NCBI GenBank assembly: GCA_025454185.1
Contig: JALOOY010000144.1
Location: 1 to 5,533 of the forward strand
Origin: Thermodesulfobacteriota bacterium
Lineage (GTDB): Bacteria > Desulfobacterota > RBG-13-43-22
Direction of reading: 5' to 3'
Length of the DNA stretch: 5,533 nucleotides
Shown: in pieces, positions 1 through 5,447 of the stretch
How positions within the stretch are numbered: the stretch's first letter is position 1
Layout: each line of letters starts with the position of its first letter
Notes under the pieces: model-generated
Databases searched by the model: none
Told to the model about the DNA's origin: nothing
What the model saw: the letters and a program-made list of their open reading frames with translations, nothing else
Program-made: the position numbers and the translations under genes

Positions 1-147
1 AAAAGACAGAACCGCTTCTACCACGACTACAAGGTCATCGTGGCGGCGGGTAGCGCCGCCGGAATCGGCGTAGCGGCCCTGCCTCCGGTGCAGGAGGCTA
101 TGGACGATCCCCTACCAAGACCATTACCCTGTCTTGCGGGAAGCTGA
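1..147 (+). pseudogene. Upstream piece of the SF2 helicase gene, in a shifted frame
   Basis: Frame 1 is open from the window edge to a TGA at 145-147. Residues 1-38 (bases 1-114) read as plausible protein, including HDYKVIVAAG and ALPPVQEAMDDPL. After about base 114 frame 1 turns into proline/arginine-rich text and stops, while frame 3 starts to read helicase sequence at 114 (TKTITLSCGKLTTG). Frame 3 itself has a TAG at 51-53, so it cannot be the frame of the upstream part. Adding one base around 113-115 would fuse the two into DDPL-TKTITLSCGK, so this is most likely the same gene cut by a one-base deletion. The real start lies left of the window. I infer a deletion or a sequencing error; no classical bacterial slippery heptamer is seen at the junction. 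Confidence 0.65.
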
Positions 148-1148
148 CGACGGGAGTGACGGTGAGGCCGTGGACGGGAATTCTCATGCTGCGCAACTCA
201 TCCAGCCCGGAAACGTACTTTCAGGCGGCCTTCCGGGTGCAATCGCCCTGGACGGTGCGCAACCCCGACGGCGCTTCCCCGAAGGAAGAGCAGATCATCA
301 AGGAAGAGTGCTACGTCTTCGACTTCGCCCCCGACCGGGCGTTGCGACAAATTGCCGACTACAGTTGCCGGTTGAACGTCAACGAGGCGAACCAGGAAAA
401 GAAAGTTGAAGAGTTCATCAGCTTCCTGCCGGTTCTGGCTTACGACGGCAGTTCCATGAAGCAGATTGACGCTGCCGGGATCCTCGACTTGGCCATGAGC
501 GGCACCACGGCAACCCTGCTGGCGCGGCGCTGGGAAAGTGCCTTGCTGGTGAACGTTGATAACGACACCTTGCGTCGCATAATGAACGACAAGAAGGCGA
601 TGGACGCCCTCATGAGCATCGAGGGTTTCCGAAATCTGAATCAGGACATTGAGACCATCATCAACAAGTCGGAGGCTGTGAAGAAGGCTCGTAAGGAGGC
701 GAACGACAAGGAATTGTCCGCAAAAGAGAAAAAAGAGCTCTCCGAGGAGGAAAAGGAGTTCAAGGGCAAGCGCAAGGAGATTCAGGAGAAGCTCATCAAG
801 TTCGCCACGCGGATTCCCATCTTCATGTACCTGACCGACTATCGCGAACGGAAGCTGAAGGATGTGATCATGCAACTGGAACCCGGCCTGTTCAAGAAAG
901 TCACGGGCCTGCAGGTGAAGGACTTCGAGTTGCTGGTCAGCCTGGGGGTCTTCAACAGCGCCCTGATGAACGATGCGGTTTACAAATTCAAGCGCTACGA
1001 GGACGCCAGTCTAAGCTACACCGGAATCAACAAGCACGAAGGGGAGGACATCGGATTGTACGATACCGTTTTGAGCCGTGCCGACTACCAGGCGACTTTC
1101 GTCAATGAGCCGGTTGAATCGTACCAAACCCCGAAGCAGACCCAATAG
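114..1148 (+). CDS. C-terminal part of an SF2 DEAD/DEAH-type helicase or restriction-like protein (frameshifted, 5' incomplete)
   Basis: About 344 residues read without a stop to TAG at 1146-1148. The N-terminal part carries what look like the last helicase motifs of superfamily 2: a motif V-like LSCGKLTTGVTV (bases 129-164) and a motif VI-like ETYFQAAFRVQ with the Q-x3-R pattern. Next comes a conserved-looking segment (FDFAPDRALRQIADYSCRLNVNE) and a long domain without a signature I can name. A lysine/glutamate-rich stretch, probably helical or coiled coil, spans about 666-800. I recall similar tails in large DEAD/DEAH helicases annotated with restriction or GIY-YIG-type nucleases, so a DNA-defence role is likely but not shown. 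The only start codon in this frame is GTG at 156, which lies inside motif V and has no convincing ribosome site, so it is probably not a real start. The gene converges on larE with a 20-base gap. Confidence 0.7.
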   Translation, partial: TKTITLSCGKLTTGVTVRPWTGILMLRNSSSPETYFQAAFRVQSPWTVRNPDGASPKEEQIIKEECYVFDFAPDRALRQIADYSCRLNVNEANQEKKVEEFISFLPVLAYDGSSMKQIDAAGILDLAMSGTTATLLARRWESALLVNVDNDTLRRIMNDKKAMDALMSIEGFRNLNQDIETIINKSEAVKKARKEANDKELSAKEKKELSEEEKEFKGKRKEIQEKLIKFATRIPIFMYLTDYRERKLKDVIMQLEPGLFKKVTGLQVKDFELLVSLGVFNSALMNDAVYKFKRYEDASLSYTGINKHEGEDIGLYDTVLSRADYQATFVNEPVESYQTPKQTQ

Positions 1149-1168
1149 GGGCTAACGAATCTGGATTT

Positions 1169-1990
1169 CTATGTTTGACTTGCCCTAAGCAATCCCTCGT
1201 TCAAACTGCCGGAGCGCAGTCCCTCCAGGTCCAGCGTCAGGTAGCGGTACCCCAGTTTCTTTAAGGCCCGAACCAGGGCCGCCCGATTTTTCTTATCCAG
1301 CATCCGCTCCAGGTCCTCCGGCCGGACCTCGACCCGGGCCAGGGTTCCGTGGGACCGCAACCGGCATTCCCGCAACCCCATTTTGTGCAGGGCCTCTTCC
1401 CCGGCGGCGATTCGCTTCAGCAGGGCTGGGGTAACCGGGTCCCCGTAGGGGATGCGGCTGGCCAGGCAGGCGGCTGCCGGCCGGTCCCAGTTGGGCAGCC
1501 CCAGGCGCCGGGCGGTTTTCCGAATTTCCGTCTTGGTCCAGCCCAGTTCGGCCAGGGGGCTGATGATGCCCGCTTCCCGGTTGGCTTTTAATCCCGGCCG
1601 GTAATCGTGCAGGTCGTCGGCATTGGTGCCGTCCAGGAGAAAACGGATCCCTTTTTTTTCCAGGAAAGGCCGAACCAGTTGGTAACGGTTTTTTTTACAA
1701 TGGTAACAACGGTCGGGCGGGTTTTGGCGAAAGGCCGGCAGACCGGTTTCCCGGCCGTAAAAGATTTTAAGGGGGACTCCCAACAGACCGGCCAAGGCGC
1801 GCAGACCGGTTTTTTCCTCGGGGGTCATGAGGGGCGACAGTATACTGATGGCCAGGGGCGGGCGCTCCCAGGCCTTTTGGGCCAGGGCCAGCAGGAGGGT
1901 GCTGTCTACACCGCCGGAAAACAGGACGGCGCCGGGCTGCCGGGCCTGGAGGGCGTTCAGCAGGGCCTTTAGACGGGGGGCGGGCAACAC
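1169..1990 (-). CDS. larE: LarE-family ATP-dependent sulfur transferase, three-cysteine type
   Basis: 273 residues, the usual LarE size. The PP-loop ATP-binding motif SGGVDST is at residues 25-31, CYHCKKNRY at 95-103, DGTNADDLHDYRPG at 120-133, and the LarE signature AAACLASRIPYGD at 172-184. LarE adenylates the carboxylates of the pyridinium dinucleotide made by LarB and adds sulfur, building the nickel-pincer cofactor of lactate racemase-like enzymes. Cys175 matches the sulfur-bearing cysteine of the sacrificial lactobacillar enzyme. Cys95 and Cys98 add a CxxC pair, which in other LarE proteins forms with it a [4Fe-4S] site used for catalytic rather than sacrificial sulfur transfer; extending this here is inference. 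The GTG start is the only option, because an in-frame TAG lies 9 bases upstream. It has only a distant AGGA, so translational coupling to the CBS gene is likely. No larA, larB or larC is in the window, so the substrate could differ. Confidence 0.88.
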   Translation of the reverse strand: MLPAPRLKALLNALQARQPGAVLFSGGVDSTLLLALAQKAWERPPLAISILSPLMTPEEKTGLRALAGLLGVPLKIFYGRETGLPAFRQNPPDRCYHCKKNRYQLVRPFLEKKGIRFLLDGTNADDLHDYRPGLKANREAGIISPLAELGWTKTEIRKTARRLGLPNWDRPAAACLASRIPYGDPVTPALLKRIAAGEEALHKMGLRECRLRSHGTLARVEVRPEDLERMLDKKNRAALVRALKKLGYRYLTLDLEGLRSGSLNEGLLRASQT

Positions 1991-1999
1991 CGGAAAGGG

Positions 2000-2599
2000 C
2001 TATTCCTGGGAAGAGATGACCCGGTGGCCTTTTTTCTCCAGGGAGCGTATAATCGGCTCCAGGGGCGCCCTTTTGAGCCGGAAGAGATGGGTCTTCTGTT
2101 TCCCTTTACCCATGAGCCCCACGCTGATGATCTGTCCGCCGTTTTTCTGGATGAGGCCCGAGGCCTCTTCAAAGGCCTGAGGCCTTTCGGCCAGGCGGAC
2201 ATCCAGCCGCGAACTGGTTTGCAGCAGGCCCATGAGCTCGATAAAGGCCGCCAGGATATCCGGCGTGGTCAAGATGCCGATCAGCCGGCCCCGGTCCACT
2301 ACCGGCAGGCCTCCGATCTTGTTCTTGTAGATGATCCGGGCCGCTTCCTCCAGGGAATCTTCGGGGCCTACGGCGATCGGGTCTTCGATCATGACCTGAT
2401 CCACGGGGATGTCCCGCACCAGGGAAGGGAGCATCACTTCCCGCAGGTCGCTTTCGGTGATCAGCCCGACCAGCCGTTTGTCTTCCACCACCGGCAGATG
2501 GCGAATGGAATATTTTTTCATGACCGAGAGGGCCTCGACGACGGTGCAGTCCCGGGTGATGGTGATGAGCTTCTTGACCATCCAGCTTTTTACCAACAT
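2000..2599 (-). CDS. CBS-pair plus ACT-like regulatory protein (AcuB-like)
   Basis: 199 residues from the ATG at 2599, chosen over an in-frame upstream ATG at 2731 because a near-perfect AAGGAGG lies 5 bases before it and the extra 44 residues look non-coding. Two CBS motifs are visible: residues about 1-57 (MVKKLITI, ALSVMKKYSIRHLPVVE, LVGLITESDL) and about 65-120 (VMIEDPIAVGPEDSL, ARIIYKNKIGGLPVVD, LIGILTTPDIL). Residues about 130-197 look like an ACT fold (RLDVRLAERPQAFEEASGLI, NGGQIISVG). CBS pairs usually bind adenine nucleotides and ACT domains small ligands, so this is probably a soluble energy or metabolite sensor. The layout matches proteins annotated as AcuB, but no acetoin genes are nearby and a role in acetoin use is not supported. 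It lies first in a two-gene unit with larE, 9 bases apart, and is divergent from pgk. Confidence 0.85.
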   Translation of the reverse strand: MLVKSWMVKKLITITRDCTVVEALSVMKKYSIRHLPVVEDKRLVGLITESDLREVMLPSLVRDIPVDQVMIEDPIAVGPEDSLEEAARIIYKNKIGGLPVVDRGRLIGILTTPDILAAFIELMGLLQTSSRLDVRLAERPQAFEEASGLIQKNGGQIISVGLMGKGKQKTHLFRLKRAPLEPIIRSLEKKGHRVISSQE

Positions 2600-2604
2600 A
2601 GAGG

Positions 2605-2611
2605 CCTCCTT
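2605..2611 (-). promoter_or_regulatory. Ribosome binding site of the CBS-ACT gene
   Basis: Read on the minus strand this is AAGGAGG, followed by the 5-base spacer CCTCT and ATG at 2599-2597. This strong match fixes the start at 2599 rather than at 2731. Confidence 0.85.
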
Positions 2612-2752
2612 GGTCCTGTAAAGATGGCGCCGGGGCGCTTGCCCCGCGGTGCGTGGATTCCCGCTATCGGGAGCGGTCGTTCCAGAAAAATCCCCACCGA
2701 CCACGTTTACCCTTACCAGAAAATATGTCATTTTTCAAGACATAATAAAGGT

Positions 2753-2781
2753 TTGACTAATTTAGCCGATTTTATTACCAT
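2753..2781 (+). promoter_or_regulatory. Candidate sigma70-type promoter for pgk
   Basis: TTGACT (2753-2758, five of six consensus bases) is followed after 17 bases by TACCAT (2776-2781, four of six). It lies in the AT-rich core and would start transcription near 2788, giving a leader of about 130 bases before pgk. The -10 box is mediocre, so this is plausible rather than certain. Confidence 0.4.
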
Positions 2782-2905
2782 TCGATCGGGGCTTGCCTAA
2801 TTAAACGCAATCCCCAGGGCCGCCGACCGCCGGCGAAAGATGAAGACGGGGGCGCCCTTCCTATCGTGCATTTTTTCCATTTTGCGTTCAAATTTCAGGT
2901 GACAT

Positions 2906-2913
2906 AAGGGGGA
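2906..2913 (+). promoter_or_regulatory. Ribosome binding site of pgk, supporting a TTG start
   Basis: AAGGGGGA lies 7 bases before TTG at 2921. The same octamer precedes tpiA at 4253-4260. The next in-frame ATG falls inside the conserved RVDMNVP motif and so is too late, which makes the TTG start convincing. Confidence 0.8.
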
Positions 2914-2920
2914 GAAAGCC

Positions 2921-4159
2921 TTGCAATATCTGAACGATTTGAAAATAAAAAACAAAAAGGTCCTGATCCGGGTGGACATGAACGTGCCCCTGGACAAAAA
3001 CCAGAATATCACCGATGACAACCGCATTCGGGCCATTCTGCCCACCTTGAATTATGCCCTGGATGAAAACGCCAAGGTCATCCTTTGCTCCCACATCGGT
3101 CGGCCTAAGGGCAAGGTGGTCCCCGAGCTGAGCCTGGCCCCGGTGGCCCGGCGCCTGAGCCGCCTGCTGCAAAAGGATGTCAAGCTGGCGCCGGATTGTG
3201 TGGGACCGGAGGTGATAAAGCTGATCGAGGCGATGAAGCCCGGCGACATCGTTCTCCTGGAAAACCTGCGTTTTCACCCGGAAGAGACCAAAAATAATGA
3301 CGATTTCGGGAAGGAGCTGGCGGCCCTGGCCGACATCTACGTGAACGATGCCTTCGCCGTGGCCCATCGGGCCCACGCCTCGGTGGTGGCCGTGGCCAAA
3401 TTCGCCAAGGAAGTGGCCGCCGGGTTCTTGATGAAGGACGAGCTGAAATTTTTCCATCAGTCCATGGAAAGCCCGGCCCGGCCGCTGGTGGCCGTCATCG
3501 GCGGTTCCAAGGTGAGCGGCAAGCTGGAGGCCCTGGAGAACCTGCTGGAACATGTGGACAAGATGGTCATCGGCGGCGCCATGGCCAATACCTTTTTGAA
3601 GGGGGTCAACTACTACGTGGGCCAATCGCTGGTCGAAGAGGACCTGGTCAGCGTGGCCAACTGCCTGATGCGCAAGGCCAAGGAAAAAGAAGTCAAGCTC
3701 TATATCCCGGTGGATTGCGTCGTGGCCCCCAGCATGGATCCCCAGGCCGAGACCAAGATTACCCCTATTCAGGAAGTCCCGCGGGACTGGATGATCCTCG
3801 ACATCGGCCCGGCTACCTCTCTACTTTATGCCGAAGTCCTGCACAACGCCAAAACCATCATCTGGAATGGTCCCATGGGCGCCTTCGAAATGGACGCCTT
3901 TTCCCGGGGCACCATGGCCATGGTCCAGGCTGTGGCCAACTCCTATGCCCTGACTATCGTGGGCGGCGGCGATACGGACGTGGCCGTGCACAAGGCCGGA
4001 GAGACCTCGAAGATCTCCTATATTTCCACCGGCGGCGGGGCCTTTCTGGCCCTGCTCGAAGGCAGCCAGTTGCCCGGGGTAGCGGCTCTGGACGGCCGGT
4101 TTGTCATTGAACCGCACGAACGGCCGGACTCCTGCCTGCCTAAAAAACCGCTCCTTTAG
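2921..4159 (+). CDS. pgk: Phosphoglycerate kinase
   Basis: 412 residues. It catalyses 1,3-bisphosphoglycerate + ADP to 3-phosphoglycerate + ATP in the cytoplasm, reversibly, in glycolysis and gluconeogenesis. Family landmarks run in order: RVDMNVP (17-23), DDNRIRA (32-38), SHIGRPKG (57-64), [11 protein letters not shown] (112-122), [14 protein letters not shown] (141-154), the nucleotide-side GGSKVSGK (194-201), [12 protein letters not shown] (215-226), ILDIGP (292-297), WNGPMGAFE (315-323), GGGDT (348-352) and STGGGA (369-374). The substrate-binding residues and hinge regions appear intact, so it should be active. The start is TTG with a strong ribosome site. Family proteins usually end near GVAAL (386-390 here); this one runs on for about 22 residues ([10 protein letters not shown]... 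to KKPLL), and the last codons double as one arm of a hairpin. tpiA follows after 105 bases, but the hairpins between them may uncouple the two. Confidence 0.97.
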   Translation: MQYLNDLKIKNKKVLIRVDMNVPLDKNQNITDDNRIRAILPTLNYALDENAKVILCSHIGRPKGKVVPELSLAPVARRLSRLLQKDVKLAPDCVGPEVIKLIEAMKPGDIVLLENLRFHPEETKNNDDFGKELAALADIYVNDAFAVAHRAHASVVAVAKFAKEVAAGFLMKDELKFFHQSMESPARPLVAVIGGSKVSGKLEALENLLEHVDKMVIGGAMANTFLKGVNYYVGQSLVEEDLVSVANCLMRKAKEKEVKLYIPVDCVVAPSMDPQAETKITPIQEVPRDWMILDIGPATSLLYAEVLHNAKTIIWNGPMGAFEMDAFSRGTMAMVQAVANSYALTIVGGGDTDVAVHKAGETSKISYISTGGGAFLALLEGSQLPGVAALDGRFVIEPHERPDSCLPKKPLL

Positions 4160-4173
4160 GTCGCGGTTTTTTA
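4141..4173 (+). terminator. Hairpin terminator overlapping the end of pgk
   Basis: The arms TAAAAAACCGC (4141-4151) and GCGGTTTTTTA (4163-4173) are perfect complements around an 11-base loop. The 3' arm carries the T-run typical of intrinsic terminators, and the A-run makes the shape symmetric. The 5' arm lies inside pgk (codons for Lys-Lys-Pro) and the stop TAG at 4157-4159 falls in the loop. The GC core is only four pairs, so it may be a partial terminator or attenuator. Confidence 0.55.
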
Positions 4174-4178
4174 GGAAT

Positions 4179-4204
4179 CGTCCCGGCATGGAAGTGCCGG
4201 GACG
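4179..4204. repeat. 10-bp perfect palindrome between pgk and tpiA
   Basis: CGTCCCGGCA (4179-4188) and TGCCGGGACG (4195-4204) are exact reverse complements around the loop TGGAAG. It is GC-rich and no T-run follows, so it is unlike a standard intrinsic terminator. It could be a REP-like extragenic palindrome or an RNA-stabilising hairpin at the 3' end of the pgk transcript. Only one copy is visible here, so a repeat family is unproven. Confidence 0.5.
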
Positions 4205-4264
4205 CCATAGGCGGGGTGTTTGCCGATTTTTCAAGCGGTGAATTAAAAATTTAAGGGGGATAGC

Positions 4265-5023
4265 ATGCGTCAGTTCTGGATCGGCGGCAACTGGAAGATG
4301 CACAAGACCATCGGCGAGGCCCTGGACCTGGCCCGGGCCTTGAAGGCCGGCCTGCCGGCCGCAGCGGACGTGGAAGTGGTGGTGGCCCCCCCTTTTACGG
4401 CTTTGAAGGCCGTGGCCGAGGTCCTCGAGGACAGCCCCGTACAGGTCGCGGCCCAAAATTTGCACTGGGCCGAACAGGGCGCCTACACCGGAGAAATATC
4501 CCCCCTGATGCTCCTGGACGCGGGCTGCCGCCAGGCGCTCATCGGCCATTCCGAACGGCGCCAACAGTTCGGTGAAACCGACGGGCTGGTCAACCGGAAA
4601 ATCCAGGCCTGCCTGAGCCATGGGCTGGGGCCGGTGTTCTGCGTGGGGGAGACCCTGGAGGAGCGGGAGGGGGGCCGGGTGGAGGAGGTCCTGTCCCGGC
4701 AGGTCCGGGAAGGCCTCCGGGGTTTCAGCCCGGAGGAGGCGGCTAAAGGGGTCATCGCCTACGAACCGGTCTGGGCCATCGGCACCGGCCGGACGGCCAC
4801 ACCCGAAACGGCCCAACAGGTGCATGCCTTTATCCGGGCCCTGCTGGCCGAGATTTATGACAAAGATCTTGCATCTTTAAAAAGAATTGTGTATGGTGGC
4901 AGTTTAACTCCGGAGACCGCTCGCGGTTTGCTGGACCAGCCGGACATCGACGGCGGGTTGATCGGCGGGGCCAGTCTGAAGCCGGGACCTTTTATCGCCA
5001 TTGTGAAGGAGTGTGTGGGCTAA
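4265..5023 (+). CDS. tpiA: Triosephosphate isomerase
   Basis: 252 residues, normal for the family. It interconverts dihydroxyacetone phosphate and glyceraldehyde 3-phosphate in the cytoplasm. The TIM-barrel landmarks are all present: GNWKMHKT (8-15, with substrate-binding Asn9 and Lys11), [16 protein letters not shown] (62-77), [13 protein letters not shown] (93-105, catalytic His95), [12 protein letters not shown] (124-135), [14 protein letters not shown] (165-178, catalytic base Glu167 and flexible loop), YGGSL (210-214) and GGASL (234-238) at the phosphate site. The ATG at 4265 has AAGGGGGA 4 bases before it. It follows pgk, the next enzyme but one in the pathway, without gapA between them in this window, and is followed 3 bases later by secG. 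A short AT-rich, differently coded stretch at about 4857-4915 stands out from the rest of the gene. Confidence 0.97.
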   Translation: MRQFWIGGNWKMHKTIGEALDLARALKAGLPAAADVEVVVAPPFTALKAVAEVLEDSPVQVAAQNLHWAEQGAYTGEISPLMLLDAGCRQALIGHSERRQQFGETDGLVNRKIQACLSHGLGPVFCVGETLEEREGGRVEEVLSRQVREGLRGFSPEEAAKGVIAYEPVWAIGTGRTATPETAQQVHAFIRALLAEIYDKDLASLKRIVYGGSLTPETARGLLDQPDIDGGLIGGASLKPGPFIAIVKECVG

Positions 5024-5026
5024 ACC

Positions 5027-5383
5027 ATGACCATCTTGATCGTCAGTGTCCATATCATCGTCTGCCTCGGGCTTATCCTGATCGTTTTGCTCCAGACCGG
5101 AAAAGGGGCCAGCATGGGGGCCGCCTTCGGCGGTTCGAGTCAGACCATTTTCGGCAGTTCGGGGGCCACGACCTTTCTGGGCAAGCTGACCACCGGCGTG
5201 GCGGTGGTCTTCATGATCACCTCACTGCTCCTGGCCTTCCTGACCGGTCCCCGGCAGAAGTCTTCGGTGATGGATGCGGCCCCGGCTCCGGTCCAGGCCC
5301 CGGCTAAAACCGCCCCGGCCCCCGCTCCGACTGGGGCAGCACCGGCGGCCCCGACGGCCCCCGCGACCCCGACCGGAAAATAA
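5027..5383 (+). CDS. secG: Preprotein translocase subunit SecG
   Basis: 118 residues. SecG is the small inner-membrane partner of SecYE that helps SecA-driven protein export. Two hydrophobic segments, about residues 2-22 and 55-73, flank the conserved cytoplasmic loop with QTGKGASMGAAFGGSSQT and IFGSSGATTFLGKLT, the SecG hallmark. After residue 75 comes a tail of about 43 residues made mostly of proline, alanine and threonine, probably disordered; such tails vary in length among SecG proteins. It starts 3 bases after the tpiA stop. Its nearest Shine-Dalgarno, AAGGAG at 5006-5011, lies within tpiA and 15 bases from the ATG, so initiation probably depends on coupling to tpiA translation. A hairpin with a T-run follows at 5414. 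Confidence 0.94.
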   Translation: MTILIVSVHIIVCLGLILIVLLQTGKGASMGAAFGGSSQTIFGSSGATTFLGKLTTGVAVVFMITSLLLAFLTGPRQKSSVMDAAPAPVQAPAKTAPAPAPTGAAPAAPTAPATPTGK

Positions 5384-5413
5384 GGGCAGTTCCTTATTGG
5401 CAAGTTAATTTAT

Positions 5414-5444
5414 AAAAAGCCGTGCCCGAAGGGCGCGGGTTTTT
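5414..5444 (+). terminator. Intrinsic terminator-like hairpin after secG
   Basis: CCGTGCCC (5420-5427) pairs with GGGCGCGG (5431-5438), with one G-U pair, around a GAA loop. TTTTT follows at 5440-5444, and an AAAAA run at 5414-5418 can extend the stem past one G-G mismatch. This is a good intrinsic terminator shape for the pgk-tpiA-secG direction. It ends just 3 bases before the tRNA. Confidence 0.75.
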
Positions 5445-5447
5445 ATT

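Larger units (their letters stand above)
2600..2920. promoter_or_regulatory. Divergent intergenic control region between the CBS-ACT gene and pgk
   Basis: 321 bases with no convincing gene. On the CBS side lie the ribosome site and two small perfect hairpins, CGGGGC-GCTT-GCCCCG (2631-2646) and TCCCG-CTAT-CGGGA (2659-2672), both within the presumed CBS leader. The centre (about 2715-2810) is AT-rich and holds the dyad TATGTC-N9-GACATA (2724-2744) and the candidate pgk promoter. On the pgk side is a leader of about 130 bases with no riboswitch fold that I recognise. A minus-strand promoter for the CBS gene should lie in the AT-rich core, for example around the reverse-strand TATTAT (2743-2748), but I see no good -35 box for it. 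Confidence 0.55.

Noticed and set aside
109..118. Programmed -1 frameshift at the CCCCTACC site of the helicase gene
   Set aside because: The sequence does not match an efficient bacterial slippery heptamer and I see no clear stimulatory element, so a mutation or read error is the simpler explanation.
198..875. 225-residue minus-strand open frame opposite the helicase fragment
   Set aside because: Leucine-rich shadow; the plus strand carries the helicase motifs.
2600..2731. 44-residue N-terminal extension of the CBS-ACT protein (ATG at 2731)
   Set aside because: It includes the hairpins and the strong Shine-Dalgarno, looks unlike protein, and the ATG at 2599 is the obvious start.
2024..2800. 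258-residue plus-strand open frame opposite the CBS-ACT gene
   Set aside because: Shadow of the CBS-ACT gene, which has clear CBS motifs and a strong ribosome site; this frame has neither.
2788..2920. Riboswitch in the pgk leader
   Set aside because: The leader is long enough, but I find no known aptamer core and no terminator or sequestering hairpin before the ribosome site.
2888..3625. 245-residue minus-strand open frame inside pgk
   Set aside because: Histidine/glutamine-rich shadow of the pgk reading frame without motifs.
4220..4249. Possible tpiA promoter TTGCCG ... TAAAAA
   Set aside because: Both boxes match poorly and the spacing is 18 bases; too weak to annotate although some promoter here is possible.
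3821..4825. 334-residue minus-strand open frame across pgk and tpiA
   Set aside because: It lies antisense to two unmistakable enzymes, crosses their intergenic hairpins, and has no recognisable motif; long antisense frames are common in GC-rich coding DNA.
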